From NCBI RefSeq assembly GCF_016587435.1, contig NZ_BNJJ01000014.1:186001-250000 (forward strand): DNA of 64,000 bases, written 5' to 3'. Within the stretch, counting starts at the first letter, position 1; every line of letters begins with the position of its first letter. This DNA is from Dictyobacter formicarum. GTDB taxonomy: Bacteria > Chloroflexota > Ktedonobacteria > Ktedonobacterales > Ktedonobacteraceae. The notes under the pieces were generated by a model that ran no database searches, was not told the DNA's origin, and was given only the letters and a program-made list of their open reading frames with translations. A program made the position numbers and the translations under genes. Below are positions 1 to 7,834 of the stretch, piece by piece.

Positions 1-541
1 CCGCCGTCGAAATGGCATAGAGCAAGCCAGAAACGCGGCCCGCTCTTCCCACCTGTTGAATGCGAATACGAATAGAGTACGGTGAGACGCAGCCTAGCAG
101 TATAGTCGGCAGCGCGAAAAGCAGGATCACAGCAAGCAATGAGCCATAGAGCACTCCCACGTCATACGAGGCAAAGGTCAATTGAGTCCAGCTTAAAATG
201 GGTCCTGAAATGAGTGGGATCAACAGAATCAGGAGCGAGGCCGCCGCTGTAATGTAGTAGAGATAGACAGGACGTGGATAGCGGTCTGACAGCAGGCCTC
301 CTACATAATAACCGACCGTCAGATACAGCAAGATGAGACCAATGATACTGGCCCATACAAATAACGAATCGCCGAAGTAAGGTGAAAGCAACCGCGAGGC
401 GGCCATCTCCACCGAAAGCGATGCCGCTCCAGCAAGGAAGACTAACAGGAGAAGCAGCCAGCCCTGAAATGAGGAAGGACCAAGTGTCTCGATAGTCTCC
501 GGGACGGCTTGCGTTTGTTGTGAGCCTGTAGTAGTGGCCAT
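1..541 (-). CDS. Spermidine synthase-like membrane protein, N-terminal part (runs off the window)
   Basis: The first 180 codons are present; the C-terminal part lies beyond position 1. After a short polar N-terminus there are repeated hydrophobic segments, starting with a helix at about residues 27-48 that ends in SVEMAASRLLSPYFG, followed by FVWASIIGLILLYLTVGYYVGG. An Glu-Met and Arg-Leu pattern in the first helix, followed by an aromatic-Gly motif, is typical of the membrane domain of fused transporter/spermidine-synthase-like proteins, whose C-terminal half is a Rossmann aminopropyltransferase fold. That half is not visible here, so the enzymatic role is inferred. An AGAGGA ribosome site lies about 10 nt before the ATG. 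The gene follows the STAND ATPase on the same strand after about 50 bp and may be co-transcribed. Confidence 0.7.
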   Translation of the reverse strand, partial: MATTTGSQQTQAVPETIETLGPSSFQGWLLLLLVFLAGAASLSVEMAASRLLSPYFGDSLFVWASIIGLILLYLTVGYYVGGLLSDRYPRPVYLYYITAAASLLILLIPLISGPILSWTQLTFASYDVGVLYGSLLAVILLFALPTILLGCVSPYSIRIRIQQVGRAGRVSGLLYAISTA

Positions 542-590
542 GCGATGAAATCCTCTTTCGTGTCCAATGGATAATCAGTATTGTCTGGTT

Positions 591-2792
591 TTATTGTCGC
601 ATATCTGGTGCGACAAAGCGAGAGAGTACCTGTGGTTGTATATCCAATGCTTCCGTACAGAGCCGGGTATACTTTTCCGATCCCATTTTTTGCTCAATCG
701 CGACCAGAAACCGTTCCAGCAGGGAGGCCGTGGGATCTTGTAGCGACTGACGAATCTGTAGCGCCGCAAATATCACTGCCAGCGCCTCCTTTTGCTGACG
801 CTGTTCATAGAGTAGCATGCCGAGATTGGTTAGAATCATACCAGTATAATGCTGGTGACGCAGTTTGGTGGCCAGCTTGAGGGCCGCAACGTAGTCATTA
901 TAGGCCTGAGTATAATCCCTTTCTTGCTGGGAGAGCAGACCCAGATTATGCAGGACAACACTCTTTAGTTGAAAATCTGGTTGCGCTGTCATTAGCTTGA
1001 GGGTGGCCTCAAAGTTCTGACGCGCCTGCTGATGCTCACCACGTATGCGCAACAGTTCTCCCTGGTTGGTTAGCGTTACAGCTTCCCCATGTTGATCGCC
1101 AATGCGTCGCTGTAAAGCCAGCGCTTGATCAAAGTAAACTTTACTCTGCTGATGCTCACCGATGCGCCCATAAAGCATGCCCACATGGCTGGCAACCGTC
1201 CCTTCATCCTGTGGCTTGAGCGTGCCAAAGGGTGGTAGCATCGCTGTATACAGACCAATCAATGTATTCCATGCGCCCCACTGCACCATGTTCTCATGCA
1301 GCCCTTCCTGGAACAACAGATCGCAGGCATGTTGCCAGCGGTGCCCCAGGCAGAGATGGCGTAGCGTTGTGATAATCGGAGCAATGTCCTGCAGACTGTT
1401 GCGCTGTTCACGTGGAGGACATAGTATGTGGATCATGTACTCATAATAGGCCGCCACCTGGACGTGCCCGGCGATTAACGCGCTTTGCAGTCGCTCTGCC
1501 TTTTCCGCGCTGGGACCTTTCGCATTCTTGTCGGGCCAGGGTGGGACATTTCCAGTCTGTCCATGCTGACTCATATCTTCCATGAAATGTTCCAGCGTAT
1601 ACTGGCGTAGGAGCGGATGTAAGGTATAGCCAGGTGTATGATCGTTATACTCCACGACCTGGATCACGCCAACCTGCGTTAGGAGCTTGAGCTCATGCTC
1701 AAATGCGCTGATCACATTTTCCTGCCCCTGTCGTTGCTGAGATTCAATGGTATCTCCGGTGATGGTCATAAAAATGCCTTCCTGTGAGACAGGCTCATGA
1801 AAGAGGCTGAGCGCATGAACGATTGCGTTCTGGGTTGGATTCAGAAAATAATGGATGGCAATAATCAGGTTCGCGATGACATCACCCGACCACAGGGGGC
1901 GGTAATCAGGCGAATTTAAAAGTAGATTGAGTGAAATCCCGCCGAGCTGAATCAAAGCGCTACACAGCACCAATGCATACGTATGTCCGGTGCAGCGCTG
2001 CCAGACAAATGAGAACTCTTCAGACGTACCATAGACGCCGCGGTGCTGCAGTAGCGCAACCCCTTCGGGTAGACTGATGCGTGTGACCAGGTAAGAGCGC
2101 ACGCGTGGATTGCTGATTGTATTTTCATCATAAGGCGAATGATAGCCGGTCAGCAAAATGCGGCTGGAGCCCAGATCTGTTTGTAGCATATCTAAGAAGA
2201 TCGAAAGCACGCCACGTCCAGCCACGCCCTGACTGGTCTCAGGGTGGAGGAACAGTTCGAATTGATTCAAAACGATTAAGGCAGTTTCCGATGGGCGACG
2301 CAGAGCGCGCAGTAACGACGAAACCTGTTGTTCAGGTTTCAGCAAAAAGAGTCCATTATCGGGCATTCCTACCGCTGCCAGAATTGCCGCAATAATATTT
2401 GGCAGCGTCGTATAAGTACCAATTGTCAGCCAGACCATATATTTTGGCGCTACCATGCCGCTATTCTTAGCCATCTGCAAGCGGCGGAAGAGCAGGGCCG
2501 CCAGCGTAGATTTGCCAGTACCAGGTGTGCCGATTAACATAACCGCACTCGTTTGCACATCACCCAACATCTGTTGGATGATATTGATCTCGTCAGCACG
2601 CTGCATCGTCGTCTGGGGATCGGTCAGTGGCGGAGTAGTCGCATTCAGGTCAAAGGCAACCACTCCTGGCTCCTTATAGGCTGGTTCGACTGGTATCGGT
2701 GTCTGTGAAAACACCGTATTGTAATTTGTTGAAGGCAATGGGGCCAAAGATTGGTCGGAGATATATTTGCCTTGTTGATCCCCCCGTTGCAT
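591..2792 (-). CDS. STAND-type (NB-ARC-like) ATPase with C-terminal TPR repeats
   Basis: A 733-residue protein. A Walker A loop GTPGTGKST sits at residues 88-96, a Walker B-like strand ALIVLNQFELFL near 175, and an NB-ARC-like sensor segment GSSRILLTGYHSPY after it. A winged-helix-like middle follows, then at least four TPR units (about residues 560-715, e.g. GRIGEHQQSKVYFDQALAL). STAND ATPases are ligand-triggered switches in which the repeat domain senses a partner. There is no N-terminal nuclease, protease, TIR or DNA-binding domain (only about 60 polar residues), so the output is unknown. The start is set at the internal ATG (2792) because AAGGAG lies 7 nt before it; the ORF could extend 11 codons upstream without a ribosome site. 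A defence or a regulatory role are both possible. Confidence 0.8.
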   Translation of the reverse strand: MQRGDQQGKYISDQSLAPLPSTNYNTVFSQTPIPVEPAYKEPGVVAFDLNATTPPLTDPQTTMQRADEINIIQQMLGDVQTSAVMLIGTPGTGKSTLAALLFRRLQMAKNSGMVAPKYMVWLTIGTYTTLPNIIAAILAAVGMPDNGLFLLKPEQQVSSLLRALRRPSETALIVLNQFELFLHPETSQGVAGRGVLSIFLDMLQTDLGSSRILLTGYHSPYDENTISNPRVRSYLVTRISLPEGVALLQHRGVYGTSEEFSFVWQRCTGHTYALVLCSALIQLGGISLNLLLNSPDYRPLWSGDVIANLIIAIHYFLNPTQNAIVHALSLFHEPVSQEGIFMTITGDTIESQQRQGQENVISAFEHELKLLTQVGVIQVVEYNDHTPGYTLHPLLRQYTLEHFMEDMSQHGQTGNVPPWPDKNAKGPSAEKAERLQSALIAGHVQVAAYYEYMIHILCPPREQRNSLQDIAPIITTLRHLCLGHRWQHACDLLFQEGLHENMVQWGAWNTLIGLYTAMLPPFGTLKPQDEGTVASHVGMLYGRIGEHQQSKVYFDQALALQRRIGDQHGEAVTLTNQGELLRIRGEHQQARQNFEATLKLMTAQPDFQLKSVVLHNLGLLSQQERDYTQAYNDYVAALKLATKLRHQHYTGMILTNLGMLLYEQRQQKEALAVIFAALQIRQSLQDPTASLLERFLVAIEQKMGSEKYTRLCTEALDIQPQVLSRFVAPDMRQ

Positions 2793-2890
2793 GAAACAAC
2801 TCCTTCTCAATAAACGTATAAACACAACTATAGCATAACCGAATTGTGCTCATAGATGATAAAATAGCCTGAAAGTCCTTGTTTATCAGC

Positions 2891-3060
2891 CTGGGGGCGC
2901 GACGCCTCCATTATCTTTTTTTGTATTGCAAAACAACAGGAGTTCCTTTTGAGCATCATCGGTGCTCAAAAATTATCAGGTGGTGCAAAAAATGCGCTAA
3001 TCACATTTTTTGCACCACCTGATAAAAATAGCTCAAGCGCGCATGCGCCCGCCCGAGAAG
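2891..3060. repeat. Dispersed palindromic element, copy A
   Basis: A GC-rich left box (2891-2925, GGGGCGCGACGCC then TATCTTTT) is followed by a small hairpin (2947-2955 pairing with 2963-2971) and a perfect 22-bp stem (2973-2994 with 3004-3025, 9-nt loop). A right box with GCGCGCATGCGCCC (about 3035-3050) closes it. It lies downstream of the unknown gene at 3101-3649 and upstream of the STAND gene. The boxes recur in other spacers of this window while the stem sequence is unique. Confidence 0.75.
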
Positions 3061-3100
3061 GGAGCGATCCCCTTCTCCATCATAATAGGGAAAGGGATCG

Positions 3101-3649
3101 CTAGCGTAGTGTTTCCTGACCGACCAGCTGGTCGAGGTGGTTATAGAACTGAACCAGTAGCGGAAACCGAATCTCGGTATCATGGGCAAAGAGAACAATA
3201 CTATTGGTGACAGTATCTTCGAAGTGATGTCCACTGGCATCCTGGAGACGCACACGCGTAATCTCTGATCCATTCTGAATCACTTTTCCTCGCGCCCAGA
3301 ATGGACCGGCAGGGAGCTGTTCCCACGCCAATTGTAGCCGTGGTTGATGCGTGGCGGAAGGAGCGCTCTCGCGGAGTGGATTCCACTCGTCAACTATGAC
3401 GGTACTACCCATGACCTCCCATTGATGACGGGCATCTTCCTGCACAAGTAACGTCTCCAACCATTGCTCGTGCGCCTGGTTTTCATATTGAATGACATGC
3501 ATCTGATAATGGGCAACAGAGTGGGCCTTGAGGAATTGGATGGTTTCAGGTCGGATGCTCGTGCTGGCAGGCCCAAAGATGGCTTCATGTAATGCTTGAG
3601 AGCGAGGGAGATGTTGAATGATGGCTTCTTGGGGTGATGACCAGGACAT
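3101..3649 (-). CDS. Uncharacterised 182-residue protein
   Basis: I do not recognise a family. The protein is soluble, without signal peptide or membrane helix, and slightly acidic. The N-terminal third looks helical (PQEAIIQHLPRSQALHEAI, HYQMHVIQYENQAHEQWLETLL). The C-terminal half has alternating polar/hydrophobic strands (GPFWARGKVIQNG, TEIRFPLLVQFYNHL). It has an AAGGAG site ideally placed before the ATG and typical codon use, so it is very likely translated. It stands alone: a palindromic repeat follows its stop codon and a 370-bp divergent spacer precedes it. Confidence 0.65.
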   Translation of the reverse strand: MSWSSPQEAIIQHLPRSQALHEAIFGPASTSIRPETIQFLKAHSVAHYQMHVIQYENQAHEQWLETLLVQEDARHQWEVMGSTVIVDEWNPLRESAPSATHQPRLQLAWEQLPAGPFWARGKVIQNGSEITRVRLQDASGHHFEDTVTNSIVLFAHDTEIRFPLLVQFYNHLDQLVGQETLR

Positions 3650-4021
3650 AGCGATCTCCTTGTCTAAACTGATGGATCGGGCGAAATCTACGCATCATTA
3701 TGTTCATTGTGTTTGAAGAATGCAATGCATACTAGAGAGTATATACCAAAAAGAAGCGTTGTACATGTAGATTATGTAAAATTATAGCCATCTTATGCTC
3801 TTTCATCACAACAGCATGAATAAAACAGTGGAGATTATATACAGCCTCTAAGGCGGCCGGTTAAGCGTGGCAGGCCGATAGATAAGCGTCAGTATATTGA
3901 CCGCTATCGTGAGAATGTGAATTTTGAGGGGTGCTCTTTCGTGTCAAAAAAGGTATACTCGTAAAAAAAGATTGCATGTATCTTGTGCGAAGACGTTTAT
4001 CGATGTAGAGGGGGACAATGT
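3650..4021. other. Divergent spacer before fmt
   Basis: About 370 bp of AT-rich DNA between the unknown minus-strand gene and fmt. No ORF of substance. TTGACC at about 3898 and TATACT near 3953 are promoter-like words, but their spacing is wrong for a single promoter, so no site is assigned. Confidence 0.4.
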
Positions 4022-4996
4022 ATGTTACGGATTATTTATATGGGGACGCCGCAATTCGCGGTTCCGGCATTGGAGGCATTGATTAAAGGGGCAGCTCCAG
4101 GCGAGGTCTTGCCCGAGGGCTATGAAATCGTGACTGTGATTACACGTCCAGATAAGCCAGCTGGCCGGGGCCGGGGAGTTGTCTATTCGCCGGTGAAACA
4201 AGTGGCTCTGGCACATGAGATTCCTGTCTGGCAGCCGGGCTCTTTTAAGAAGCAGGCCAATAGTGATGCGCTGGCAGAGTACAAGGCCGATCTTTATATT
4301 GTGGCGGCCTTTGGACAGATTTTGCCGCAGAAGGTATTGGATCAGCCACGCTATGGCACTTTAAATATCCATGCTTCGCTGCTACCCAAATATCGCGGCC
4401 CTGATCCAATTGCTGAAGCGATTATCCAGGGAGATCACGAGAGCGGGGTATCTATTATGCTACTCGATGCAGGCGTTGATACAGGTCCGGTACTGTCCAG
4501 GTATGCTACCCCCATCAGCGCAGACGAGACCACTGGTAGCCTGACCGCTAAGCTGGCCGAATTGGGTGCCCAGGCCTTGCTTGAAACCGTGCCCCGATGG
4601 ATTGAGCGCAAGATTACTCCTGAGCCACAGGAAGAAGAGCGTGCGACCCATACGCATATGCTCACCAAAGAAGATGGTCTGATCGATTGGTCGCGACCGG
4701 CGGCTGTGCTGGCCCGTAAAGTGCGTGCTTACCAGCCCTGGCCCGGCGCCTATACGCACTGGCGTGGCAAGCTGCTAAAGATCATTAATGCCCGCCCACT
4801 TAGCGTAGAACTGACAGAAGCTGTCGCACCGGGCACCGTCGGTATTCGCGAAGAGGCTGGCCATAAAGTGATCGTTGTCGCTACGGGATCTGGCCTCTTG
4901 CTGGTCAAGCAACTCCAACTCGAAGGCAAAAAAGCCCTCGGAGTCGATGAATTCCTGCGCGGCTACGCCCACATCGCTGGCGAAGTATTAACATAG
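4022..4996 (+). CDS. fmt: Methionyl-tRNA formyltransferase
   Basis: Transfers a formyl group from 10-formyltetrahydrofolate to Met-tRNAfMet so that translation can initiate with formylmethionine. The 324-residue protein opens with MLRIIYMGTPQFAVPALEAL and carries the conserved TRPDKPAGRGR segment. The catalytic stretch HASLLPKYRG...DPIAEAI is followed by SGVSIMLLDAGVDTGPVL, and the C-terminal OB-like tRNA-binding domain is present (VRAYQPWPGAYT). Length is normal for the family. The ATG at 4022 is chosen because GAGGGGG lies about 8 nt upstream and the protein then begins exactly at the family N-terminus; the longer reading frame adds 13 unrelated residues. A strong hairpin follows the stop. 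No def or rsmB is adjacent. Confidence 0.97.
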   Translation: MLRIIYMGTPQFAVPALEALIKGAAPGEVLPEGYEIVTVITRPDKPAGRGRGVVYSPVKQVALAHEIPVWQPGSFKKQANSDALAEYKADLYIVAAFGQILPQKVLDQPRYGTLNIHASLLPKYRGPDPIAEAIIQGDHESGVSIMLLDAGVDTGPVLSRYATPISADETTGSLTAKLAELGAQALLETVPRWIERKITPEPQEEERATHTHMLTKEDGLIDWSRPAAVLARKVRAYQPWPGAYTHWRGKLLKIINARPLSVELTEAVAPGTVGIREEAGHKVIVVATGSGLLLVKQLQLEGKKALGVDEFLRGYAHIAGEVLT

Positions 4997-5058
4997 GTTC
5001 GAAGCTTGCCTCCGATTATCTCTCAATCGGAGACAAGCTTCGAACCTATGCATTTTTA
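4992..5058 (+). terminator. Intrinsic terminator after fmt
   Basis: A 17-bp perfect stem (4992-5008 with 5034-5050) encloses an inner 8-bp stem and is followed by ATTTTTATTT. The stop codon lies inside the left arm. The arm word AGGTTCGARGCTTGCC also occurs at 24655-24677, so this terminator shares sequence with another repeat. Confidence 0.85.
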
Positions 5059-5066
5059 TTTGGGGA

Positions 5067-5095
5067 TTGTAAAAAGGTGTATTTTCCGGTAATAT
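5067..5095 (+). promoter_or_regulatory. Sigma-70-type promoter before the MFS exporter leader
   Basis: TTGTAA (5067-5072), a 17-bp spacer and TAATAT (5090-5095). A start near 5102 would give a long structured leader containing a short ORF and a palindromic repeat before the exporter gene. Confidence 0.5.
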
Positions 5096-5133
5096 ATGAG
5101 TTAAAGATATATCGAAAGACTGGAGGTGCCCCA

Positions 5134-5163
5134 ATGGGTACCAGCTTCATTCATCTCGCATAA
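5134..5163 (+). CDS. Possible nine-residue leader peptide
   Basis: ATG followed by codons for MGTSFIHLA and a TAA stop. A near-perfect GGAGGTG (5122-5128) sits 5 nt upstream, better than the site of most full genes here. The last codons form the left arm of a hairpin (5154-5161 pairing with 5178-5185, with an inner 5-bp stem), so a translating ribosome would disrupt it. Downstream lies a drug-exporter-like MFS gene. This is the layout of ribosome-stalling or attenuation leaders of antibiotic-resistance genes, but function here is inference. Confidence 0.4.
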   Translation: MGTSFIHLA

Positions 5164-5224
5164 GTGCCGCAGCGCTCATGCGAGACATCAATCTTCTCTT
5201 GATCAATAAAGTGGACCTTTTTAT

Positions 5225-5397
5225 CGCGCCCAGAGCGTGTTGAAAAGTATGCTTTGCATGCCTTCGGCCCCTGACACTACGTGCCTTCGGAGCTCAAAAA
5301 TTTTTATTTGGTGATGCATGCGGTGTGCATTTGCACACCGCATGCATCACCAAATAAAACAAAGAGTGGGGGCGTCAGCGCCCCGGGCCGAGGTTGG
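5225..5397. repeat. Dispersed palindromic element, copy B (inverted orientation)
   Basis: Read on the minus strand it has the GGGGCGCTGACGCCCCC box (5365-5382), a perfect 28-bp palindrome (5302-5329 with 5332-5359, 2-nt spacer), then the TTTTGAGCTCCGAAGGCACG box and the TGTCAGGGGCCGAAGGC box (5250-5300). It sits in the leader of the MFS gene. Confidence 0.8.
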
Positions 5398-5542
5398 CGA
5401 GCCATCCCATCTCGATGGCCATGGCAGTGAAGCATGTCCTCTCTATCAGAAACGTGCGATCGGCGGCACAATATCCCCTCTGCTTTATTCCGCTGTGGAA
5501 GATTTTTTTGTTGTGCTCAAAAACGTTTCTATGGAGAAAAAA

Positions 5543-6820
5543 ATGGACCAGGAGACATTGACCTCGTTGCCTGAGGCTGCCGTTCCGGTTGCTAAAACGC
5601 GTTCGTTTTTTCGCCGCCAGCCGCAGTTTAGTCTGTTGTGGACCGGTCAGACGCTGTCGAAGTTTGGCTCGTACATTTCAGGCTCTGGCTTGCCGCTTAT
5701 TGCCATCCAGTTTTTACAGGCGGATCCACTGCAACTGGGCGTGCTGGTTGCCTGCAATTCGCTACCCGTTTTGTTGATCAGCCTTTTCGCTGGTGTCTGG
5801 ATCGATCGCTTACCACGCAGGCCAGTGATGATATGCGCTGACCTTGGACGTGCCGCTCTGCTATGCACTATTCCACTACTTTATCTGGCCAGCGTCCTGC
5901 GCATAGAAGCGCTGTACCTGGTGACGCTGGTAGTCAGTGTCTGTACGATCTTTTTTGAGATCGCACACCGTTCGTTGATACCTTCTCTGTTGCAGGGTGA
6001 TGATCTTATCATTGGAAATAGCCGCCTGGGTGTTAGTGACGCATTGGCTGAAATTGCCGGACCTCCGTTCGCATCCTGGCTCTTGCAACTGCTTCGAGCT
6101 CCGCTGGCCCTGCTCATCGACGCCAGCACGTTTTTAATCTCAGCGGCCTGCGTCTGGCGCCTACGGCTTCCTGAACGTCCTGTGACATCCGCAGCTGAGC
6201 GTGTACCGATCTGGCAAGATCTGCGGGCTGGGGTGCAATTTCTGCTTGGCCAGCCCTATCTAAGAGCCATTGCGGCCTATACCGCCCTCTTTAACTTTTG
6301 CGGCGGCACCTTTGCCACGCTCTATATGCTGTATCTCTTGCGCACCTTGCAACTATCATTGCTAGATTATGGGCTGGTCGTGATGATGGGAGGGATTGGC
6401 AACCTGCTGGGTGCGTGGATGGCGGTAAAAGTAGCGCGCCGCTTTGGTCCAGGCCGCACCATGATTGGCTCTACACTGTTGTTTGGCCTGATGGCTGTGG
6501 TAACAGCTCTGGCGGCCGGTCCTGTCTGGCTGATAGTGGCAATCCTGATGCTCACCCAGCTGACAGGTGATTGTGCGCTGACCATCTATGCCGTCAATGA
6601 AATCAGCTGGCGCCAGAGCCGGGTCCCCGAAACGTTGCAGGGGAGGATCAACTCATGTATGCATCTGTTACAGGAGGGGATTGGTCCTCTGGGAGCGATT
6701 GTAGCGGCGTTATTCAGCCAGATCAACCACGATGTGCGTCTAACACTGGTGTGTGGCGCCATTGGTATGACGCTGGCCTCACTCTGTCTGCTACTATCCC
6801 CCTGGCGCAAACACCCATAA
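5543..6820 (+). CDS. MFS-family efflux transporter (MefA/EntS-like, MFS_3)
   Basis: A 425-residue major facilitator with about twelve hydrophobic segments. The N-terminus FSLLWTGQTLSKFGSYISGSGLPLIA matches the MFS_3 group that includes macrolide and enterobactin exporters. The loop-2 motif appears as GVWIDRLPRRPVM. Proton-driven export of a small molecule is the likely role; the substrate cannot be read from sequence. The ATG at 5543 is preferred because GGAG lies 6 nt upstream. ATG 5531 is possible. The longer frame back to 5318 would translate through a repeat hairpin and is rejected. The leader with short ORF and hairpins suggests attenuation. The 3' end faces uppP with a shared terminator. 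Confidence 0.85.
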   Translation: MDQETLTSLPEAAVPVAKTRSFFRRQPQFSLLWTGQTLSKFGSYISGSGLPLIAIQFLQADPLQLGVLVACNSLPVLLISLFAGVWIDRLPRRPVMICADLGRAALLCTIPLLYLASVLRIEALYLVTLVVSVCTIFFEIAHRSLIPSLLQGDDLIIGNSRLGVSDALAEIAGPPFASWLLQLLRAPLALLIDASTFLISAACVWRLRLPERPVTSAAERVPIWQDLRAGVQFLLGQPYLRAIAAYTALFNFCGGTFATLYMLYLLRTLQLSLLDYGLVVMMGGIGNLLGAWMAVKVARRFGPGRTMIGSTLLFGLMAVVTALAAGPVWLIVAILMLTQLTGDCALTIYAVNEISWRQSRVPETLQGRINSCMHLLQEGIGPLGAIVAALFSQINHDVRLTLVCGAIGMTLASLCLLLSPWRKHP

Positions 6821-6825
6821 GCACC

Positions 6826-6874
6826 AAACAGGACGACCGCCGAGCTTTCACTGACTCGGCGGCTGTCCTGTTTT
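6826..6874. terminator. Bidirectional terminator between MFS gene and uppP
   Basis: Stem of 9 bp (AAACAGGAC with GTCCTGTTT), an internal 2x2 mismatch, then 8 bp (CCGCCGAG with CTCGGCGG). T-runs lie on both sides, fitting termination of the convergent genes. Confidence 0.8.
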
Positions 6875-6896
6875 GAATTGTGTTTAGACGGATATT

Positions 6897-7802
6897 TTAG
6901 ACATGTAATACAGTGGCGAACAAGACCAGGGTGACCAGGCCGACGATCCAGCAATAATAGGCGAAGGGATCGAGGCGCCCTTTTTCAAAGTATTTAGTCA
7001 AAAATGCCGTACTTAAGTAAGCTGCAACTCCTGAAAGCATCATACCGAAGATAATCAGCCAGAAAGGGAATAACTTTTGATGGAAGAGTACAGGTACTTC
7101 AAGCGCCGCGGCGGCCAGAATAATTGGTGTTCCCAACAGGAATGAGTAGCGGGCTGCATCTTCGTGGGTCAGGCGCACACCCAGTCCGGCAACGATCGTG
7201 GTGCCGGAGCGCGAGAAGCCAGGAATCAGAGCCAGCGATTGTGCCAATCCGACCAGAATGGCCTCTTTGAGTGAGAGTGTCTTTAGCGAACGAAAATGTG
7301 CTTCGCGTTCCCTGGGCGGTAGCGATTTGAGATTGGCCTCTGAGCGGCGGCGCAAGGCCTCACCGATGAAGAGTACCGAGCCATTTAAGAAGAGGAATGC
7401 GGCGACAATTTGCGGCTCCGAAAATAAGTTTTCTAGTTTATTTTTGAGCAGAACTCCTAGCAGACCGGCCGGGATGGTTCCAACGATGATTAGCCAGCTA
7501 ACCCACTCTTCGGTGCCACGTGTGATCTTGCGAGTGACAACAGTGTTGCCCAGGGTTTTTAGGACCTGTAGCCAATCACGCCAGAAATAGATGATCAAAG
7601 CAATACTGGTGCCCAGGTGGAGGGCCACCACCACAGGTAGGAAGCAGCTCTTGCCTCCACATGCGGTACCCCCGGCCAGATCCCCCCAGCCTACTAAGTT
7701 TGGAATGATGACGGTGTGCCCGAGGCTACTGATTGGGAATAGCTCTGTTACACCCTGTAACAGAGCCAGGACAACCGTCTTAATAATCTGCATTAGATCC
7801 AT
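6897..7802 (-). CDS. uppP: Undecaprenyl-diphosphate phosphatase
   Basis: Dephosphorylates undecaprenyl pyrophosphate so the lipid carrier can be reused in peptidoglycan and glycan synthesis; overexpression of the family gives bacitracin resistance. The 301-residue membrane protein has the two signature regions: QGVTELFPISSLGH near the N-terminus and PGFSRSGTTI near residue 200, supplying the conserved Glu, His and Arg. About eight hydrophobic helices are seen. A cysteine-containing stretch GGTACGGKSC lies in the first loop. It follows mltG by 32 bp on the same strand, a cell-wall pairing. Confidence 0.96.
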   Translation of the reverse strand: MDLMQIIKTVVLALLQGVTELFPISSLGHTVIIPNLVGWGDLAGGTACGGKSCFLPVVVALHLGTSIALIIYFWRDWLQVLKTLGNTVVTRKITRGTEEWVSWLIIVGTIPAGLLGVLLKNKLENLFSEPQIVAAFLFLNGSVLFIGEALRRRSEANLKSLPPREREAHFRSLKTLSLKEAILVGLAQSLALIPGFSRSGTTIVAGLGVRLTHEDAARYSFLLGTPIILAAAALEVPVLFHQKLFPFWLIIFGMMLSGVAAYLSTAFLTKYFEKGRLDPFAYYCWIVGLVTLVLFATVLHV

Positions 7803-7834
7803 GTTATATTAACTCTCTTTTATCGAAGCGCTCC

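Noticed and set aside
4990..5052. tRNA T-arm-like GGTTCGAA
   Set aside because: It is part of the symmetrical fmt terminator; no cloverleaf can be built.
5318..5542. N-terminal extension of the MFS exporter
   Set aside because: It would translate the right arm of a perfect palindrome and the repeat box; no homology to MFS N-termini; a good start lies at 5543.
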